Assembly: GCF_000702325.1 (NCBI RefSeq) | Contig: NZ_KL370891.1 | Span: 1,566,771-1,630,770, forward strand | Reading direction: 5' to 3' | Length of the DNA: 64,000 nucleotides | DNA from: Thiomicrorhabdus sp. Milos-T2 | GTDB taxonomy: Bacteria; Pseudomonadota; Gammaproteobacteria; Thiomicrospirales; Thiomicrospiraceae | In this document: piece after piece, positions 49,527 through 59,408 of the stretch | How the letters are laid out: the number at the start of each line of letters is the position of its first letter | How positions within the stretch are numbered: position 1 is the stretch's first letter | Notes under the pieces: generated by a model | Database searches by the model: none | What the model saw: only the letters and a program-made list of their open reading frames with translations | Told to the model about the DNA's origin: nothing | Translations under genes and position numbers: made by a program

Positions 49527-50152
49527 TCAACTGTACTCATTACTTGTTGCATAAATTGCTTAATTTTTTCTGGTGACTTCACACCTTTACTCGCCTCAAC
49601 CCCGCCACTCACATCAACAGCCCAAGGCTGTGCTGTTTGAATTGCTTGTTTAACATTATCTGCGACTAAACCACCGGCTAAGATAATCGGCAAAGCAAAT
49701 TCTTTTGGAATCCAAGACCAGTTAAACTGCTCACCGGTTCCACCAGGAACACCTGGTACATAAGCATCCAATAATAACCCTGAAGAACGACTAAACATTT
49801 GAGATAAAACCTCAAGGTCAGTCGACTCTTGCATTCTTACCGCTTTAATATAAGGCCGATTAAACTGCTCGCAAAACTCTGCAGTTTCATCTCCATGAAA
49901 CTGAAGCAAATCAATATTAACCTTTGCTAACACCTCTTCAACATAACCCTTATCAGGATTTACAAAAAGAGCCGTTTTAGTGACAAACGCAGGTATTGCT
50001 TGAGCAATCTTAGCAGCCTGCTCTATATCAACAAACCTTGGGCTTGGTTCATAAAAAACCAACCCAATTGCATCTGCTCCCAAATTTACCGCAGTAAGCG
50101 CATCCTCAACAGAGGTTAGACCACAAATTTTAACACGAGTTCGTAAAGGCAT
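49523..50152 (-). CDS. trpF: Phosphoribosylanthranilate isomerase
   Basis: 209 aa TIM barrel. The catalytic Cys is in [12 protein letters not shown] and the Asp in [36 protein letters not shown] binds the phosphate. Stand-alone TrpF, not fused to TrpC. It sits between truA and trpB, the order typical of Pseudomonas-like and Thiotrichales genomes. Confidence 0.96.
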   Translation of the reverse strand: MPLRTRVKICGLTSVEDALTAVNLGADAIGLVFYEPSPRFVDIEQAAKIAQAIPAFVTKTALFVNPDKGYVEEVLAKVNIDLLQFHGDETAEFCEQFNRPYIKAVRMQESTDLEVLSQMFSRSSGLLLDAYVPGVPGGTGEQFNWSWIPKEFALPIILAGGLVADNVKQAIQTAQPWAVDVSGGVEASKGVKSPEKIKQFMQQVMSTVE

Positions 50153-50210
50153 ATTATCTCTTGCTATGTACCGTTAAGCTGAAATCCATCATACTAGGTC
50201 TCTATTTAGG

Positions 50211-50996
50211 CTACTGCCACAACAATTCGTTCAATTTAACCATTGGCATAGCACATTCTTCGGGATAAATTGCATTAACAAAGTATAAACCACTCGCCGG
50301 CGCTGTCGCTGCCGCTAAGGTTCTATCTTTGGCTAATAATAATTCAGCTATCCATTCAGTAGGCTTCTGTTTTTTACCCACTAACATCAATGATCCTGCA
50401 ATGTTTCGTACCATGTGATGCAAAAAGGCATTAGCCTGAATATCAATAAAAACCATATCGCCTTTACGCGTAACTTTAATGGATTGAAGCTCACGCATGG
50501 CATGACTGGCTTGGCAAGCGGATGCCCTAAAGGAACTAAAGTCATGTTCCCCAATTAGAGTTTGAGCGGCTTCATGCATAAGCGTTTCCTCTAAAGAATA
50601 AGGCTCCCAAGTCACGCGATTATGCAACACAGCTGAGTGAACGTTACGATTAAAAATCACGTACCGATATTGCCGGGCAACCGCTGAAAATCTTGCATGA
50701 AATTCATTGTCCATCTCTTTAACCCAGCGCACACGAATATCACCCGGTAATTGTGTATTGACGCCTTGCACCCAAGCTTTACCAGGCCTGGTAACTTCAG
50801 TTTCAAAATGAGCAATTTGGCCTACTGAATGAACACCGGTATCGGTTCTGCCCGCACAATTTAAATCAATCGGCTGATTTGCAATACTAGACAACGCCTT
50901 CTCAACTTGCGCTTGAACGGAGTCACAATGACTTTGTCTCTGCCAGCCGCAATAGTTAGTACCTAAATACTCAATACAAAGCGCAAACCGTTTCAC
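50211..50996 (-). CDS. truA: tRNA pseudouridine(38-40) synthase TruA
   Basis: 261 aa. The N-terminal YLGTNYCGWQRQ and the catalytic aspartate in NCAGRTDTGVHSVGQ are clear, as are FHARFSAVARQYRY and FLHHMVRNIAGSL. Modifies the anticodon arm of several tRNAs. It starts 4 bp after the asd stop codon. One ACCAGGCCTGGT palindrome lies in the gene, read as VTRPGK. Confidence 0.96.
   Translation of the reverse strand: MKRFALCIEYLGTNYCGWQRQSHCDSVQAQVEKALSSIANQPIDLNCAGRTDTGVHSVGQIAHFETEVTRPGKAWVQGVNTQLPGDIRVRWVKEMDNEFHARFSAVARQYRYVIFNRNVHSAVLHNRVTWEPYSLEETLMHEAAQTLIGEHDFSSFRASACQASHAMRELQSIKVTRKGDMVFIDIQANAFLHHMVRNIAGSLMLVGKKQKPTEWIAELLLAKDRTLAAATAPASGLYFVNAIYPEECAMPMVKLNELLWQ
50781..50792. repeat. 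Iterated palindrome ACCAGGCCTGGT (in truA)
   Basis: Exact copy in coding sequence, read as TRPG. Confidence 0.95.
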
Positions 50997-51000
50997 AGGA

Positions 51001-52023
51001 TTAAATGTAATCTTTTATTAATGCTTCAGCAATTTGTACGGTATTGGTTGCAGCCCCTTTACGAACATTGTCGGCTACAACCCATAAATTTAAACCATTA
51101 GGAATCGTTATATCTTCACGAATACGGCCAATATAAACAGGATCGCTATCAGCGGCATCTGAAACAGCAGTAGGATAGCCTCCATCAACTTGCTCATCAA
51201 TCAAAACAACACCCTCTGTCTTAGCAAATAATGCTTTGGCTTGTTCGGCTGTCATTTTTTCTTTAGTTTCAATATGAATCGCTTCACTGTGACCAAAAAA
51301 CACTGGTACACGTACCGCTGTTGGGTTAACTAAAATATCATTATCACCCATTATTTTTTTGGTTTCCCACACCATTTTCATCTCTTCTTTGGTGTAACCG
51401 TTTTCCATAAATACATCAATTTGAGGAATACAGTTAAAAGCAATTTGCTTAGGATAAACTTTAGATTCCGCTTTTTTCATATTTAATAAGTTCGCAGTTT
51501 GCTTAGCTAACTCTTCAATGGCATCCTTACCAGTCCCTGAAACCGCTTGATATGTTGCCACATTAATTCGGGTAATTCCTACCGCATCGTAAATAGGCTT
51601 AAGTGCAACCATCATTTGAATAGTTGAACAATTTGGGTTGGCAATAATGCCACGATTTTTGTAACCGGCAATGGCTTCAGGATTCACCTCTGGTACAACC
51701 AATGGAATATCATCGTCATAACGGAATTCAGAAGTATTATCAATAACAATACATCCCGCTTCAGCAGCTTTAGGGGCATAAATCTTAGAAACACTTGCGC
51801 CTGGAGAAAACAGGCCTATTTGAGCTTTAGAAAAATCAAAAGTTTCTAAATCAAGGACGGTTACCCAAGCACCATTAAACTCAATTTTTTTACCTGCAGA
51901 GCGACTACTAGCTAAAGGGTATAAATTTCCGACTGGAAATTTATGTTCTTCTAGTACTTTTAAAATCGTTTCACCTACAGCACCTGTTGCTCCAACAACC
52001 GCAATATCATATAACTTTGTCAT
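51001..52023 (-). CDS. asd: Aspartate-semialdehyde dehydrogenase
   Basis: 340 aa. The NADP loop is VVGATGAVGETILKVLEE, the catalytic Cys lies in IIANPNCSTIQMM and the active-site His in VPVFFGHSEAIHIET. Makes aspartate semialdehyde for lysine, threonine and methionine. It is usually followed by fimV and truA in gammaproteobacteria; here truA follows directly. A MITE-like element lies just upstream of its start. Confidence 0.97.
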   Translation of the reverse strand: MTKLYDIAVVGATGAVGETILKVLEEHKFPVGNLYPLASSRSAGKKIEFNGAWVTVLDLETFDFSKAQIGLFSPGASVSKIYAPKAAEAGCIVIDNTSEFRYDDDIPLVVPEVNPEAIAGYKNRGIIANPNCSTIQMMVALKPIYDAVGITRINVATYQAVSGTGKDAIEELAKQTANLLNMKKAESKVYPKQIAFNCIPQIDVFMENGYTKEEMKMVWETKKIMGDNDILVNPTAVRVPVFFGHSEAIHIETKEKMTAEQAKALFAKTEGVVLIDEQVDGGYPTAVSDAADSDPVYIGRIREDITIPNGLNLWVVADNVRKGAATNTVQIAEALIKDYI

Positions 52024-52082
52024 TTCTTTTCCTTCAAACCGCCAACTCTAGCGAGTCGACACTAAATTATTAATTTCTTTTT

Positions 52083-52302
52083 GAGACCTTTGCACGAGAT
52101 GGGTGCGAAAGAAAAATGAGGTAAAATTTGCCTGATTCTCGACTTACCCCTTCGGGCGTCGAGTTCTTCGTTTGCGGCGGAAAACGCAGGGAATAGCTAG
52201 CTATTCGCAAGGTGTCGCCCAACGGAAGTGCCCTTGGGGTACAACAAAAATCGGGTGAATTTTAACCATTTTTACTTGTGCATAATCTCGTGCAAAGGTC
52301 TC
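52083..52302. repeat. MITE-like element, long copy (220 bp) with TTTTT target duplication
   Basis: Ends GAGACCTTTGCACGAGA and TCTCGTGCAAAGGTCTC; direct repeat TTTTT at 52078-52082 and 52303-52307. Central AATAGCTAGCTATT at 52192-52205. It holds two extra modules compared with the 159-bp copies: a small hairpin CTCGAC...GTCGAG near 52137-52162 and TCGCCCAACGGAAGTGCCC near 52218-52236. Located between the bactofilin gene and asd. The rest of this 295-bp gap has no gene. Confidence 0.92.
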
Positions 52303-52318
52303 TTTTTAAAACAACAGA

Positions 52319-52816
52319 CTAATCGGACGTTGATTCATCTGTTAAGGTTTTGGGTTGTTCTTGCTTATCTTTTTCATTTGGTTTATCTGATTTATCGGTT
52401 ATATCTTTTTGAACACTCAATTGAGCAAACGTTTCAGGTAAACTAACTACCATTCCACCTTCTGTCATTTCATGACTCTGGCCAATAAACTTACCGCCCG
52501 TTTCAATGGTTAATTCACCACTAATCAGCTCACCAATCAATTTACCGGTTTTTAAGATATCCACGCCTTCACAAGCTACCTTACCTTCCAGCGTACCACT
52601 CAGAACAATCGTTCTAGCTTTTACCAGGCCGGATACTTGACCAGAAAGGCCAATTGAAACATCAAATGCACTATCAATCACCCCTTCTACACATCCATCA
52701 ATATGCAAAGAACCTTTTAATTCGGTTATTTCACCGCTAATTTTGCAGCCTTCGGCGATAATTGTTTTTCCACCTTCTTCACGATTTGATTGACGTTTTG
52801 ACTTAAAGATGCCCAT
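52319..52816 (-). CDS. Bactofilin family cytoskeletal protein
   Basis: 165 aa. The central right-handed beta-helix domain (about residues 18-115) has the regular repeats AEGCKISGEI, KGSLHIDGCVEG, SGQVSGLVKARTIVLSG and EGKVACEGVDIL, flanked by polar disordered tails. Bactofilins polymerise without nucleotide and organise cell-wall enzymes and cell curvature. The gene begins inside the M23 peptidase gene, with a 91-bp overlap. That pairing suggests the two proteins act together on cell shape. A MITE-like element follows the stop codon. Confidence 0.9.
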   Translation of the reverse strand: MGIFKSKRQSNREEGGKTIIAEGCKISGEITELKGSLHIDGCVEGVIDSAFDVSIGLSGQVSGLVKARTIVLSGTLEGKVACEGVDILKTGKLIGELISGELTIETGGKFIGQSHEMTEGGMVVSLPETFAQLSVQKDITDKSDKPNEKDKQEQPKTLTDESTSD

Positions 52817-53694
52817 GGTACCCCTTTAACTTTTGTAAAAATGCCATCATAGTTTTCAATCGTCCACTTTGCGAAAGGCTGTGGATTTAATCTATGATGT
52901 AAAAACCAAACTTCATAATGTAAATGTGGACCCGTCGACCGACCCGTTGATCCAATTTCACCTATTTTCTGGCCCTTAGTCACAATATCGCCCTCTTTAA
53001 CAGAACGTTGACTAAGATGGCCATAGCGAGTTTTAAAGCCGTTAGCGTGTAAAATAGTCACTAAATTACCATAACCACTTTTTTTGTTATAAGCAGAATA
53101 CTGCACAACGCCTTCCGCTGTTGCAAGAACGGTTTCGCCCATAGGGCCTCTATAATCTATACCACCATGAAGCTCTCGTTTACCCGTTATTGGATGAACC
53201 CTATATCCAAATGGGCTGGAAATGCCTTCAAATTTAGAGACAGGAATACCACTTGGAATCATGCTTAACATCAAGTTTTTGCCTAATGAATTGAGCTGAA
53301 CCAACTTTACACGTTCTTTATAAGGAAGTTTTTCAGGCGCTTCGGGATCAATACCCACTAAACTCTCTAACCCTTGTAAAGATTCATCTAAGAATTCAAC
53401 TTGAGCATTTTTCTTCTCAAGATCTTGCTCAAGTTCACTTTTCTCATTAAGTAAATTTTGATAATCATCTTTAATCTTTAGCAAAACCTGGTTATAAGCC
53501 TCAACCATCTTTTTGTTGTGAGCTTCCATCTCATTAGCTTGATAAGTTAACCACCATAAGGACACCGCCCCCACCGACCAAATAAGCAAGAAAATCGCTA
53601 GAATTAACCAAGCAAATTTTCTAAAAAAATGCTTAAAAGAATAGTGACGTGAGCCATGCACATCACTAATGGTGACGGTAAAGTAATTTCTCAT
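52726..53694 (-). CDS. M23 family metallopeptidase (membrane-anchored)
   Basis: 322 aa. One membrane helix (about residues 28-50), a coiled-coil segment (about 52-115, charged heptads) and a LytM/M23 domain (about 160-265). Zinc ligands are visible in ELHGGIDYRG (H-x3-D) and GPHLHYEVW (H-x-H). Acts on peptidoglycan cross-links in the periplasm. Its last 91 bp are shared with the 5' end of the bactofilin gene in another frame. Resembles the M23-bactofilin gene pairs that set cell shape in curved bacteria. Confidence 0.92.
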   Translation of the reverse strand: MRNYFTVTISDVHGSRHYSFKHFFRKFAWLILAIFLLIWSVGAVSLWWLTYQANEMEAHNKKMVEAYNQVLLKIKDDYQNLLNEKSELEQDLEKKNAQVEFLDESLQGLESLVGIDPEAPEKLPYKERVKLVQLNSLGKNLMLSMIPSGIPVSKFEGISSPFGYRVHPITGKRELHGGIDYRGPMGETVLATAEGVVQYSAYNKKSGYGNLVTILHANGFKTRYGHLSQRSVKEGDIVTKGQKIGEIGSTGRSTGPHLHYEVWFLHHRLNPQPFAKWTIENYDGIFTKVKGVPWASLSQNVNQIVKKVEKQLSPKAAKLAVK

Positions 53695-53726
53695 CTACTA
53701 TATTGCTATATACTGTTTATATACCC

Positions 53727-54800
53727 TTAAAGAGCGGCTACAACAGCATCACCCATTTCACTACAAGAAACACGAGTCATTCCGTCAGAGAAAATATCAC
53801 CGGTACGTAACCCTTGATCTAATACACTGCCCACTGCATTTTCAATCTTAACAGCTAAGTCTTCACGTCCTAAAGAGTAACGCAACATCATCGCTGCTGA
53901 AAGAATCGTCGCTAAAGGGTTTGCTAAATTTTGGCCAGCAATATCAGGTGCAGAACCGTGACTTGGCTCATACATCCCTTTATTATTAGCATCTAACGAA
54001 GCAGAAGCCAACATACCAATTGAACCCGTTAACATTGACGCTTCATCAGATAAAATATCGCCAAACATGTTACCGGTTACCATAACGTCAAACTGTTTAG
54101 GATTTAACACCAACTGCATCGCCGCGTTATCGACATACATATGATTGACTTCAACTTCTGGATATTCTTTGGCAATATCATCAACAATTTCACGCCATAA
54201 CTCAGTTACTTCTAAAACATTTGCTTTATCCACAGAGGTTAGCTTTTTATTACGTTTCATTGCTGCTTGGAAAGCAACATGAGTAATACGCTTAATTTCA
54301 GATTCAGAATAAACGTAAGTATTGTATCCCTGGCGTTCACCATTTTCTAAAGTACGAATCCCACGAGGCTGACCAAAGTAGATACCACCGGTAAGCTCAC
54401 GTACAATCAAAATATCTAAACCTGCCACTACTTCTGGTTTAAGTGTTGAAGCACTGGCTAATTGTGGGTATAAAAAAGCAGGACGAAGGTTTGCAAACAA
54501 CTGCATTTCTGAACGTAAACGCAACAAACCTTTTTCTGGACGAACTGAAATATCAAGTGATTCCCACTTGTAACCACCAACTGCACCTAATAACACCGCA
54601 TCTGCAGCGAGTGCTTTATCCATCGTTGCGTCCGCTAAAGGTACTCCGTGCACATCGTATGCAGCACCACCAACCAGATCTTCAGTCATATTAATATCTA
54701 AATTATCTGTCGCTTTTAAAGCTTCTAATACTTTTACCGCTTCAGCTGTAATTTCAGGACCAATACCATCACCAGGTAAAATCAATACTTCTTGTGTCAT
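53727..54800 (-). CDS. leuB: 3-isopropylmalate dehydrogenase
   Basis: 357 aa. [21 protein letters not shown], the loop [27 protein letters not shown] and [15 protein letters not shown] are the substrate, metal and NAD contacts. Oxidative decarboxylation in leucine synthesis. Last gene of leuCDB, 90 bp after leuD, with an iterated palindrome in the gap. Confidence 0.97.
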   Translation of the reverse strand: MTQEVLILPGDGIGPEITAEAVKVLEALKATDNLDINMTEDLVGGAAYDVHGVPLADATMDKALAADAVLLGAVGGYKWESLDISVRPEKGLLRLRSEMQLFANLRPAFLYPQLASASTLKPEVVAGLDILIVRELTGGIYFGQPRGIRTLENGERQGYNTYVYSESEIKRITHVAFQAAMKRNKKLTSVDKANVLEVTELWREIVDDIAKEYPEVEVNHMYVDNAAMQLVLNPKQFDVMVTGNMFGDILSDEASMLTGSIGMLASASLDANNKGMYEPSHGSAPDIAGQNLANPLATILSAAMMLRYSLGREDLAVKIENAVGSVLDQGLRTGDIFSDGMTRVSCSEMGDAVVAAL

Positions 54801-54863
54801 TTTAAATACTCTTTAACTTTATATACTTTATAAACTTTAAATTCTTAGCGTTATTTCAAACCT

Positions 54864-54875
54864 ACCAGGCCTGGT
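54864..54875. repeat. Iterated palindrome ACCAGGCCTGGT (leuD-leuB gap)
   Basis: Exact intergenic copy, extended to CTACCAGGCCTGGTAG (54862-54877). Confidence 0.95.
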
Positions 54876-54890
54876 AGCCTGTTGATGCAA

Positions 54891-55532
54891 TTAACCGGCA
54901 AATAACCAAGGCGCGGTTTGCTTAGTCTTTTCTTCATAGGCTTTAATATCGGCTTCATGCTGAAGTGTTAGCCCAATATCGTCTAACCCATTTAACAGGC
55001 AGTGACGTCGGAAACTATCTACTTCAAACGTTACCATTTCTCCATCAGGCTTAACAATTTGCGTATTTTCTAAATCAACCGTTAACTGATAACCTTCTTC
55101 AGCATGCACTTCATTAAAAAGCGCATCAACAATCGCTTCATCTAAAACAATAGGCAAAATACCATTTTTAAAACAATTGTTAAAAAAGATATCAGCAAAA
55201 CTAGGTGCAATAACGACATCAAAACCGTAATCTTTTAAAGCCCATGGCGCATGTTCGCGACTTGAACCACAACCAAAGTTTTCACGGGCTAATAAAATCT
55301 TAGCGCCCTGATAACGAGGTTGATTTAACACAAACTCTTTACGCAACGGGCGACCAGAATTATCTGCATCCGGTTCACCTACATCTTCATAGCGCCACTC
55401 ATCAAACAAGTTAGGGCCAAAACCACTGCGCTTAATTGATTTTAGAAACTGCTTAGGAATAATCGCATCGGTATCAACGTTTGAGCGATCCATTGGCGCC
55501 ACAATAGCGGTCATTTTTAAAAACTTATCCAT
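54891..55532 (-). CDS. leuD: 3-isopropylmalate dehydratase small subunit
   Basis: 213 aa. The swivelling domain partner of Leu[35 protein letters not shown] and [19 protein letters not shown] are the family blocks. It starts 14 bp after leuC and forms the isomerase heterodimer with it. Confidence 0.97.
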   Translation of the reverse strand: MDKFLKMTAIVAPMDRSNVDTDAIIPKQFLKSIKRSGFGPNLFDEWRYEDVGEPDADNSGRPLRKEFVLNQPRYQGAKILLARENFGCGSSREHAPWALKDYGFDVVIAPSFADIFFNNCFKNGILPIVLDEAIVDALFNEVHAEEGYQLTVDLENTQIVKPDGEMVTFEVDSFRRHCLLNGLDDIGLTLQHEADIKAYEEKTKQTAPWLFAG

Positions 55533-55546
55533 CTTATTTCTCCGCC

Positions 55547-56962
55547 TTATAAGTAGTCACGAACATCAACAAAGTGACCCGCGACCGCTGCAGCCGCTGC
55601 CATTTCTGGACTCACCAAATGTGTACGTCCACCTGCACCCTGACGCCCTTCAAAGTTACGATTTGACGTTGAGGCACAGTGCTTACCTGTTGGCAGCTTA
55701 TCCGCATTCATAGCTAAACACATTGAACATCCAGGGTTACGCCATTCAAAACCGGCTTCAGTAAAGATTTTATCCAAACCTTCTTTTTCGGCTTGCAACT
55801 TAACCAATCCCGAACCAGGAACAGCCAGTGCTTGTTCAACTTTATCCGAAACTTTTTTACCTTTTAACACTTCAGCCGCTGCTCTAAAGTCTTCAATACG
55901 TGAATTAGTACAAGAACCGATAAACACAAAATCCACAGGAATATCTTTAACAGACATATCGGCTTTTAACCCCATATATTCCAGGGCGCGCTCTATACCA
56001 CCCGCTTTAACTGGATCACTCTCTTTTGCCGGATTTGGAACCGTACCATTTACATCTAAGACCATCTCCGGCGAAGTGCCCCAAGAAACTTGAGGTTCAA
56101 TTTTAGAACCATCAATTTCAACTACCTTATCAAAAACAGCGTTATCGTCCGACTTCAAATCCTGCCAGGCCTGCTTAGCCGCTTCCCATTGATCCGCATT
56201 AGGAGCAAAAGGACGTCCTTCTACATAATCAATCGTTTTTTCATCAACCGCAACCAGGCCAACACGCGCCCCCGCTTCAATGGCCATATTACAAACCGTC
56301 ATACGCCCTTCTACAGACATATCTCTAAAAACTTGTCCACCAAACTCAATCGCATGTCCGTTTCCACCGGCAGTTCCAATTTCACCAATAATGGCTAACA
56401 CCACATCTTTAGGACCCACTCCTGGCTGTAATTTGCCATCAACTTTCACCAGCATGTTTTTCATTTTTTTCTGAATCAAACACTGCGTCGCTAAGACATG
56501 TTCAACTTCAGAAGTACCAATACCATGAGCTAATGCGCCTAAAGCACCGTGTGTTGCGGTATGAGAATCACCACACACTACGGTCATACCCGGCAAAGTC
56601 GCGCCTTCTTCAGGACCGACAACATGAACAATCCCTTGGCGGACATCACCCATTGCAAATTCAGTAATTCCAAATTCACGCGTATTCATACCTAAGGTTT
56701 CAACTTGAATCCGTGAAACCGCATCTTCAATACTGGCTACACCACCGGTTAAATCGGTTGTTGGCACGTTATGGTCTGGCGTAGCCAAATTAGTATCAAT
56801 ACGCCATGGCTTTCGATTTGCCATACGCAGGCCTTCAAACGCTTGTGGTGAAGTTACCTCGTGGAGTAACTGACGGTCGATATAAATTAACGCCGTACCA
56901 TCTTCTTCTTGACGCACAACATGCGCATCCCACAATTTATCGTATAAAGTCTTTGCTGACAT
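55547..56962 (-). CDS. leuC: 3-isopropylmalate dehydratase large subunit
   Basis: 471 aa from the ATG at 56962, chosen because [16 protein letters not shown] is the family N-terminus; the frame stays open to 57004 but that extension is not conserved. The [4Fe-4S] cysteines are in [14 protein letters not shown] and [11 protein letters not shown], and [14 protein letters not shown] is the substrate loop. First gene of leuCDB; leuA is not in the window. It is divergent from queE. Confidence 0.97.
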   Translation of the reverse strand: MSAKTLYDKLWDAHVVRQEEDGTALIYIDRQLLHEVTSPQAFEGLRMANRKPWRIDTNLATPDHNVPTTDLTGGVASIEDAVSRIQVETLGMNTREFGITEFAMGDVRQGIVHVVGPEEGATLPGMTVVCGDSHTATHGALGALAHGIGTSEVEHVLATQCLIQKKMKNMLVKVDGKLQPGVGPKDVVLAIIGEIGTAGGNGHAIEFGGQVFRDMSVEGRMTVCNMAIEAGARVGLVAVDEKTIDYVEGRPFAPNADQWEAAKQAWQDLKSDDNAVFDKVVEIDGSKIEPQVSWGTSPEMVLDVNGTVPNPAKESDPVKAGGIERALEYMGLKADMSVKDIPVDFVFIGSCTNSRIEDFRAAAEVLKGKKVSDKVEQALAVPGSGLVKLQAEKEGLDKIFTEAGFEWRNPGCSMCLAMNADKLPTGKHCASTSNRNFEGRQGAGGRTHLVSPEMAAAAAVAGHFVDVRDYL

Positions 56963-57083
56963 CGCTATTAACCCAACTCGCGTAAAATTAAAAAATAGTC
57001 GCAAATTATATCACTTCATCTTGTATCTGACATAGTAAAATAGGCGCACAAAACAGCAAATATCAATCAAAAGGAAGCAAATA

Positions 57084-57728
57084 ATGAGTTATTCGGTCAA
57101 AGAAGTATTCTACTCCCTACAAGGAGAAGGATTTCATAGCGGACGACCAGCCATTTTTTGCCGACTCAGCAAGTGCAACTTGTGGACAGGACGAGAAGCT
57201 GATCGTAGTGAAGCTATTTGCCAATTTTGTGATACCGACTTTATCGGAACCGATGGTCAGAATGGCGGTAAATTCTCTGATGCCGAAGCACTTTGCCAGC
57301 ACCTATTAAAATTTTGGCCTACCAATCCTCAAATCCAGCCTTTTGTTGTTTTGACCGGCGGTGAGCCATTACTACAAGTCGACAAAGAGCTCATCGATAG
57401 ATTGCACCACCATCAGTTTGAAATCGCCGTTGAAACAAACGGAACCAAAAGTGCTCCCGTTAATATTGACTGGATTTGCATGAGCCCTAAGGCCAATGCC
57501 CCCATCATTTTAGACAAAGGCCATGAATTAAAGTTGGTTTATCCACAAGCCGACTTATTACCGGAAAAAGTAGCGGGTTTAGAGTTTGATTATTTTTACC
57601 TTCAACCTATGGATGATAAAGACCCAAATATTACTCAAGCCAATATTAAACAAGCCGTGGCTTATTGCTTAAAACACCCAAAATGGAAACTGAGCTTGCA
57701 AACACATAAACTACTTGGCATCGATTAA
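57084..57728 (+). CDS. queE: 7-carboxy-7-deazaguanine synthase (QueE)
   Basis: 214 aa radical-SAM enzyme in queuosine and preQ0 synthesis. The cluster cysteines are C31, C46 and C49 (C-x14-C-x2-C, the variant spacing known in one QueE subgroup). FYSLQGEGFHSGRPAIF and FVVLTGGEPLLQ are characteristic. A good ribosome-binding site, AAGGA, lies upstream. Divergent from leuC. A palindrome follows its stop codon. Confidence 0.93.
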   Translation: MSYSVKEVFYSLQGEGFHSGRPAIFCRLSKCNLWTGREADRSEAICQFCDTDFIGTDGQNGGKFSDAEALCQHLLKFWPTNPQIQPFVVLTGGEPLLQVDKELIDRLHHHQFEIAVETNGTKSAPVNIDWICMSPKANAPIILDKGHELKLVYPQADLLPEKVAGLEFDYFYLQPMDDKDPNITQANIKQAVAYCLKHPKWKLSLQTHKLLGID

Positions 57729-57752
57729 ATAATCAGCTTTAAAAACTATTTA

Positions 57753-57764
57753 ACCAGGCCTGGT
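57753..57764. repeat. Iterated palindrome ACCAGGCCTGGT (queE-rlmD gap)
   Basis: Exact intergenic copy 25 bp after queE. Confidence 0.95.
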
Positions 57765-57817
57765 AATGTGTTTTTAAACCATTTAAAACCAGAATTTAAC
57801 TTAAAAAAAGGCATCTA

Positions 57818-59059
57818 ATGCAATCAAATAATTCACTTCATCACGCTATTAAAATAGAGCGTTTAACCCATGATGGCCGTGGAGTTGCCCACCTTAATGG
57901 TAAAACCGTCTTTGTCGCTGATACCGTTCCTGGAGATAGGGTTAGTTTAAAAATCACTAAACAACAAGACAAGTTTGATGAAGCCGAATTAATTACGATT
58001 GAAACCCCTTCTACAGAAAGACAAGAACCCTTTTGCCACCTATATAAAAAATGCGGTGGCTGCCAGTTACAACATTTAAATATTGAAGCTCAACGCCATT
58101 GGAAAACACAAAACTTTATCACTCAGTTAACCAAGGCGGTTAATGCTAAACACTGCACAACGGTTGCTCCCCTAATTGGTGAAGATCAAGGCTATCGCCG
58201 TAGAGGGAGATTTGGCTTAGCGATTAGTAAAAAAGATAAGCAAGCTCGCTTAGGTTTTAGAGAAAAGCAATCCAATGATTTGATTGATATTGAACATTGT
58301 CCGATTCTCACCCCAGCATTAAACCAAGCCTTACAAAAACAGCGCCCTCAATTATTGGAATTTGCTAGCCGCGCTTATAAAGAAATTACCATGGTTGAGG
58401 CCGATAATGGCGTGTTTACCACCAAAAGTAGCGAACAAGCCGCTGCTAACCTTGAACCTAGTTATGAACTAGAAGATTTAACCCTTCATTTTCCGGCTGA
58501 TGGCTTTGTGCAAGTTAACCGCCAACAAAACAAGCAAATGGTTAAACAGGCTATTGATTGGCTTGAACTGGATAAAAAACATAACGTACTTGATCTATTT
58601 TGTGGTGTTGGCAATTTCACTTTGCCTATTGCTAAACAAGTAAAACAAATTGTCGGCATTGAAGGCTTAAGTGAGCTTGTTGATGCTGCGGCAAACAATT
58701 CAACTAACAACAATATTGATAACAGTCAGTTCTTTAAAGCCAACTTATTTGAAGCTTGCGAAAAACTGGCTTGGTTTAGAGAACAAAAATATCACCGAGT
58801 GCTTTTAGACCCAGGCCGTCAAGGCGCTTTTGAAATTTGTAAAAAACTACATTTACTTAAAGCTGACATTATTGTTTATGTCTCTTGCAATGCATCAACC
58901 TTAATTCGAGATATTAAAGAGCTAGAAAAACAGGGTTACCAACTTAACAAAGCCGGCCTAATTGATATGTTTCCCCATACTATTCATACCGAGATAATGG
59001 TTCAACTCAAAAAAAACAAAGCTCCTAAAAAGAAGAAGGCAAATATCTTCCGTTTCTAA
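57818..59059 (+). CDS. rlmD: 23S rRNA (uracil(1939)-C(5))-methyltransferase RlmD
   Basis: 413 aa. N-terminal TRAM domain (about residues 10-70, LTHDGRGVAHLNGKTVFV). [4Fe-4S] ligands in EPFCHLYKKCGGCQLQHL. SAM motif VLDLFCGVGNFTLPIA, RVLLDPGRQGAF and the catalytic cysteine in IVYVSCNASTL (about residue 365). A basic C-terminal tail (KKNKAPKKKKANIFRF) is present. Followed by a terminator. Confidence 0.95.
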   Translation: MQSNNSLHHAIKIERLTHDGRGVAHLNGKTVFVADTVPGDRVSLKITKQQDKFDEAELITIETPSTERQEPFCHLYKKCGGCQLQHLNIEAQRHWKTQNFITQLTKAVNAKHCTTVAPLIGEDQGYRRRGRFGLAISKKDKQARLGFREKQSNDLIDIEHCPILTPALNQALQKQRPQLLEFASRAYKEITMVEADNGVFTTKSSEQAAANLEPSYELEDLTLHFPADGFVQVNRQQNKQMVKQAIDWLELDKKHNVLDLFCGVGNFTLPIAKQVKQIVGIEGLSELVDAAANNSTNNNIDNSQFFKANLFEACEKLAWFREQKYHRVLLDPGRQGAFEICKKLHLLKADIIVYVSCNASTLIRDIKELEKQGYQLNKAGLIDMFPHTIHTEIMVQLKKNKAPKKKKANIFRF

Positions 59060-59082
59060 TAAATCGCAAACTCTTTTAATAA

Positions 59083-59102
59083 GGGCTTGCTCAAGCCTTT
59101 TT
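59083..59102 (+). terminator. Terminator of rlmD
   Basis: GGCTTG (59084-59089), a two-base loop and CAAGCC (59092-59097), then five T. Confidence 0.75.
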
Positions 59103-59315
59103 AAGCCCTTTATTAACTCCCTTTTTTAATACCTGCTCAAAACATATTCAACCACCTGTATTAACCTTCTACATAAACCAACGCATTCTTAGGAACAAAT
59201 CCTTAGCAACTTACCCCTGTTTTTTTCATTCACCCAAAACTAAATAAAATCACTCTCAATATCAACAAGCTAGAATATTTTAGTATTTAATGATATAGTT
59301 AAATTTTAAAATTAA

Positions 59316-59329
59316 TTAGCCATGGCTAA
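59316..59329. promoter_or_regulatory. Candidate metalloregulator operator TTAGCCATGGCTAA
   Basis: Perfect 14-bp palindrome 80 bp upstream of the metal ABC transporter's first gene. Position and symmetry suit a DtxR/MntR- or Fur-type repressor site, but the regulator is not in the window. The rest of the 349-bp gap from 59060 holds only the rlmD terminator and AT-rich DNA. Confidence 0.5.
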
Positions 59330-59408
59330 CTTTTTATTTAGCAGTATTTAACTTATGCCGACTTATATCCAATTGCCAAAAATAACCTCCATAAAATAAA
59401 GAATCGAA

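Noticed and set aside
56963..57004. N-terminal extension of leuC to 57004
   Set aside because: The extra 14 residues do not resemble the family, and the ATG at 56962 begins the conserved N-terminus.
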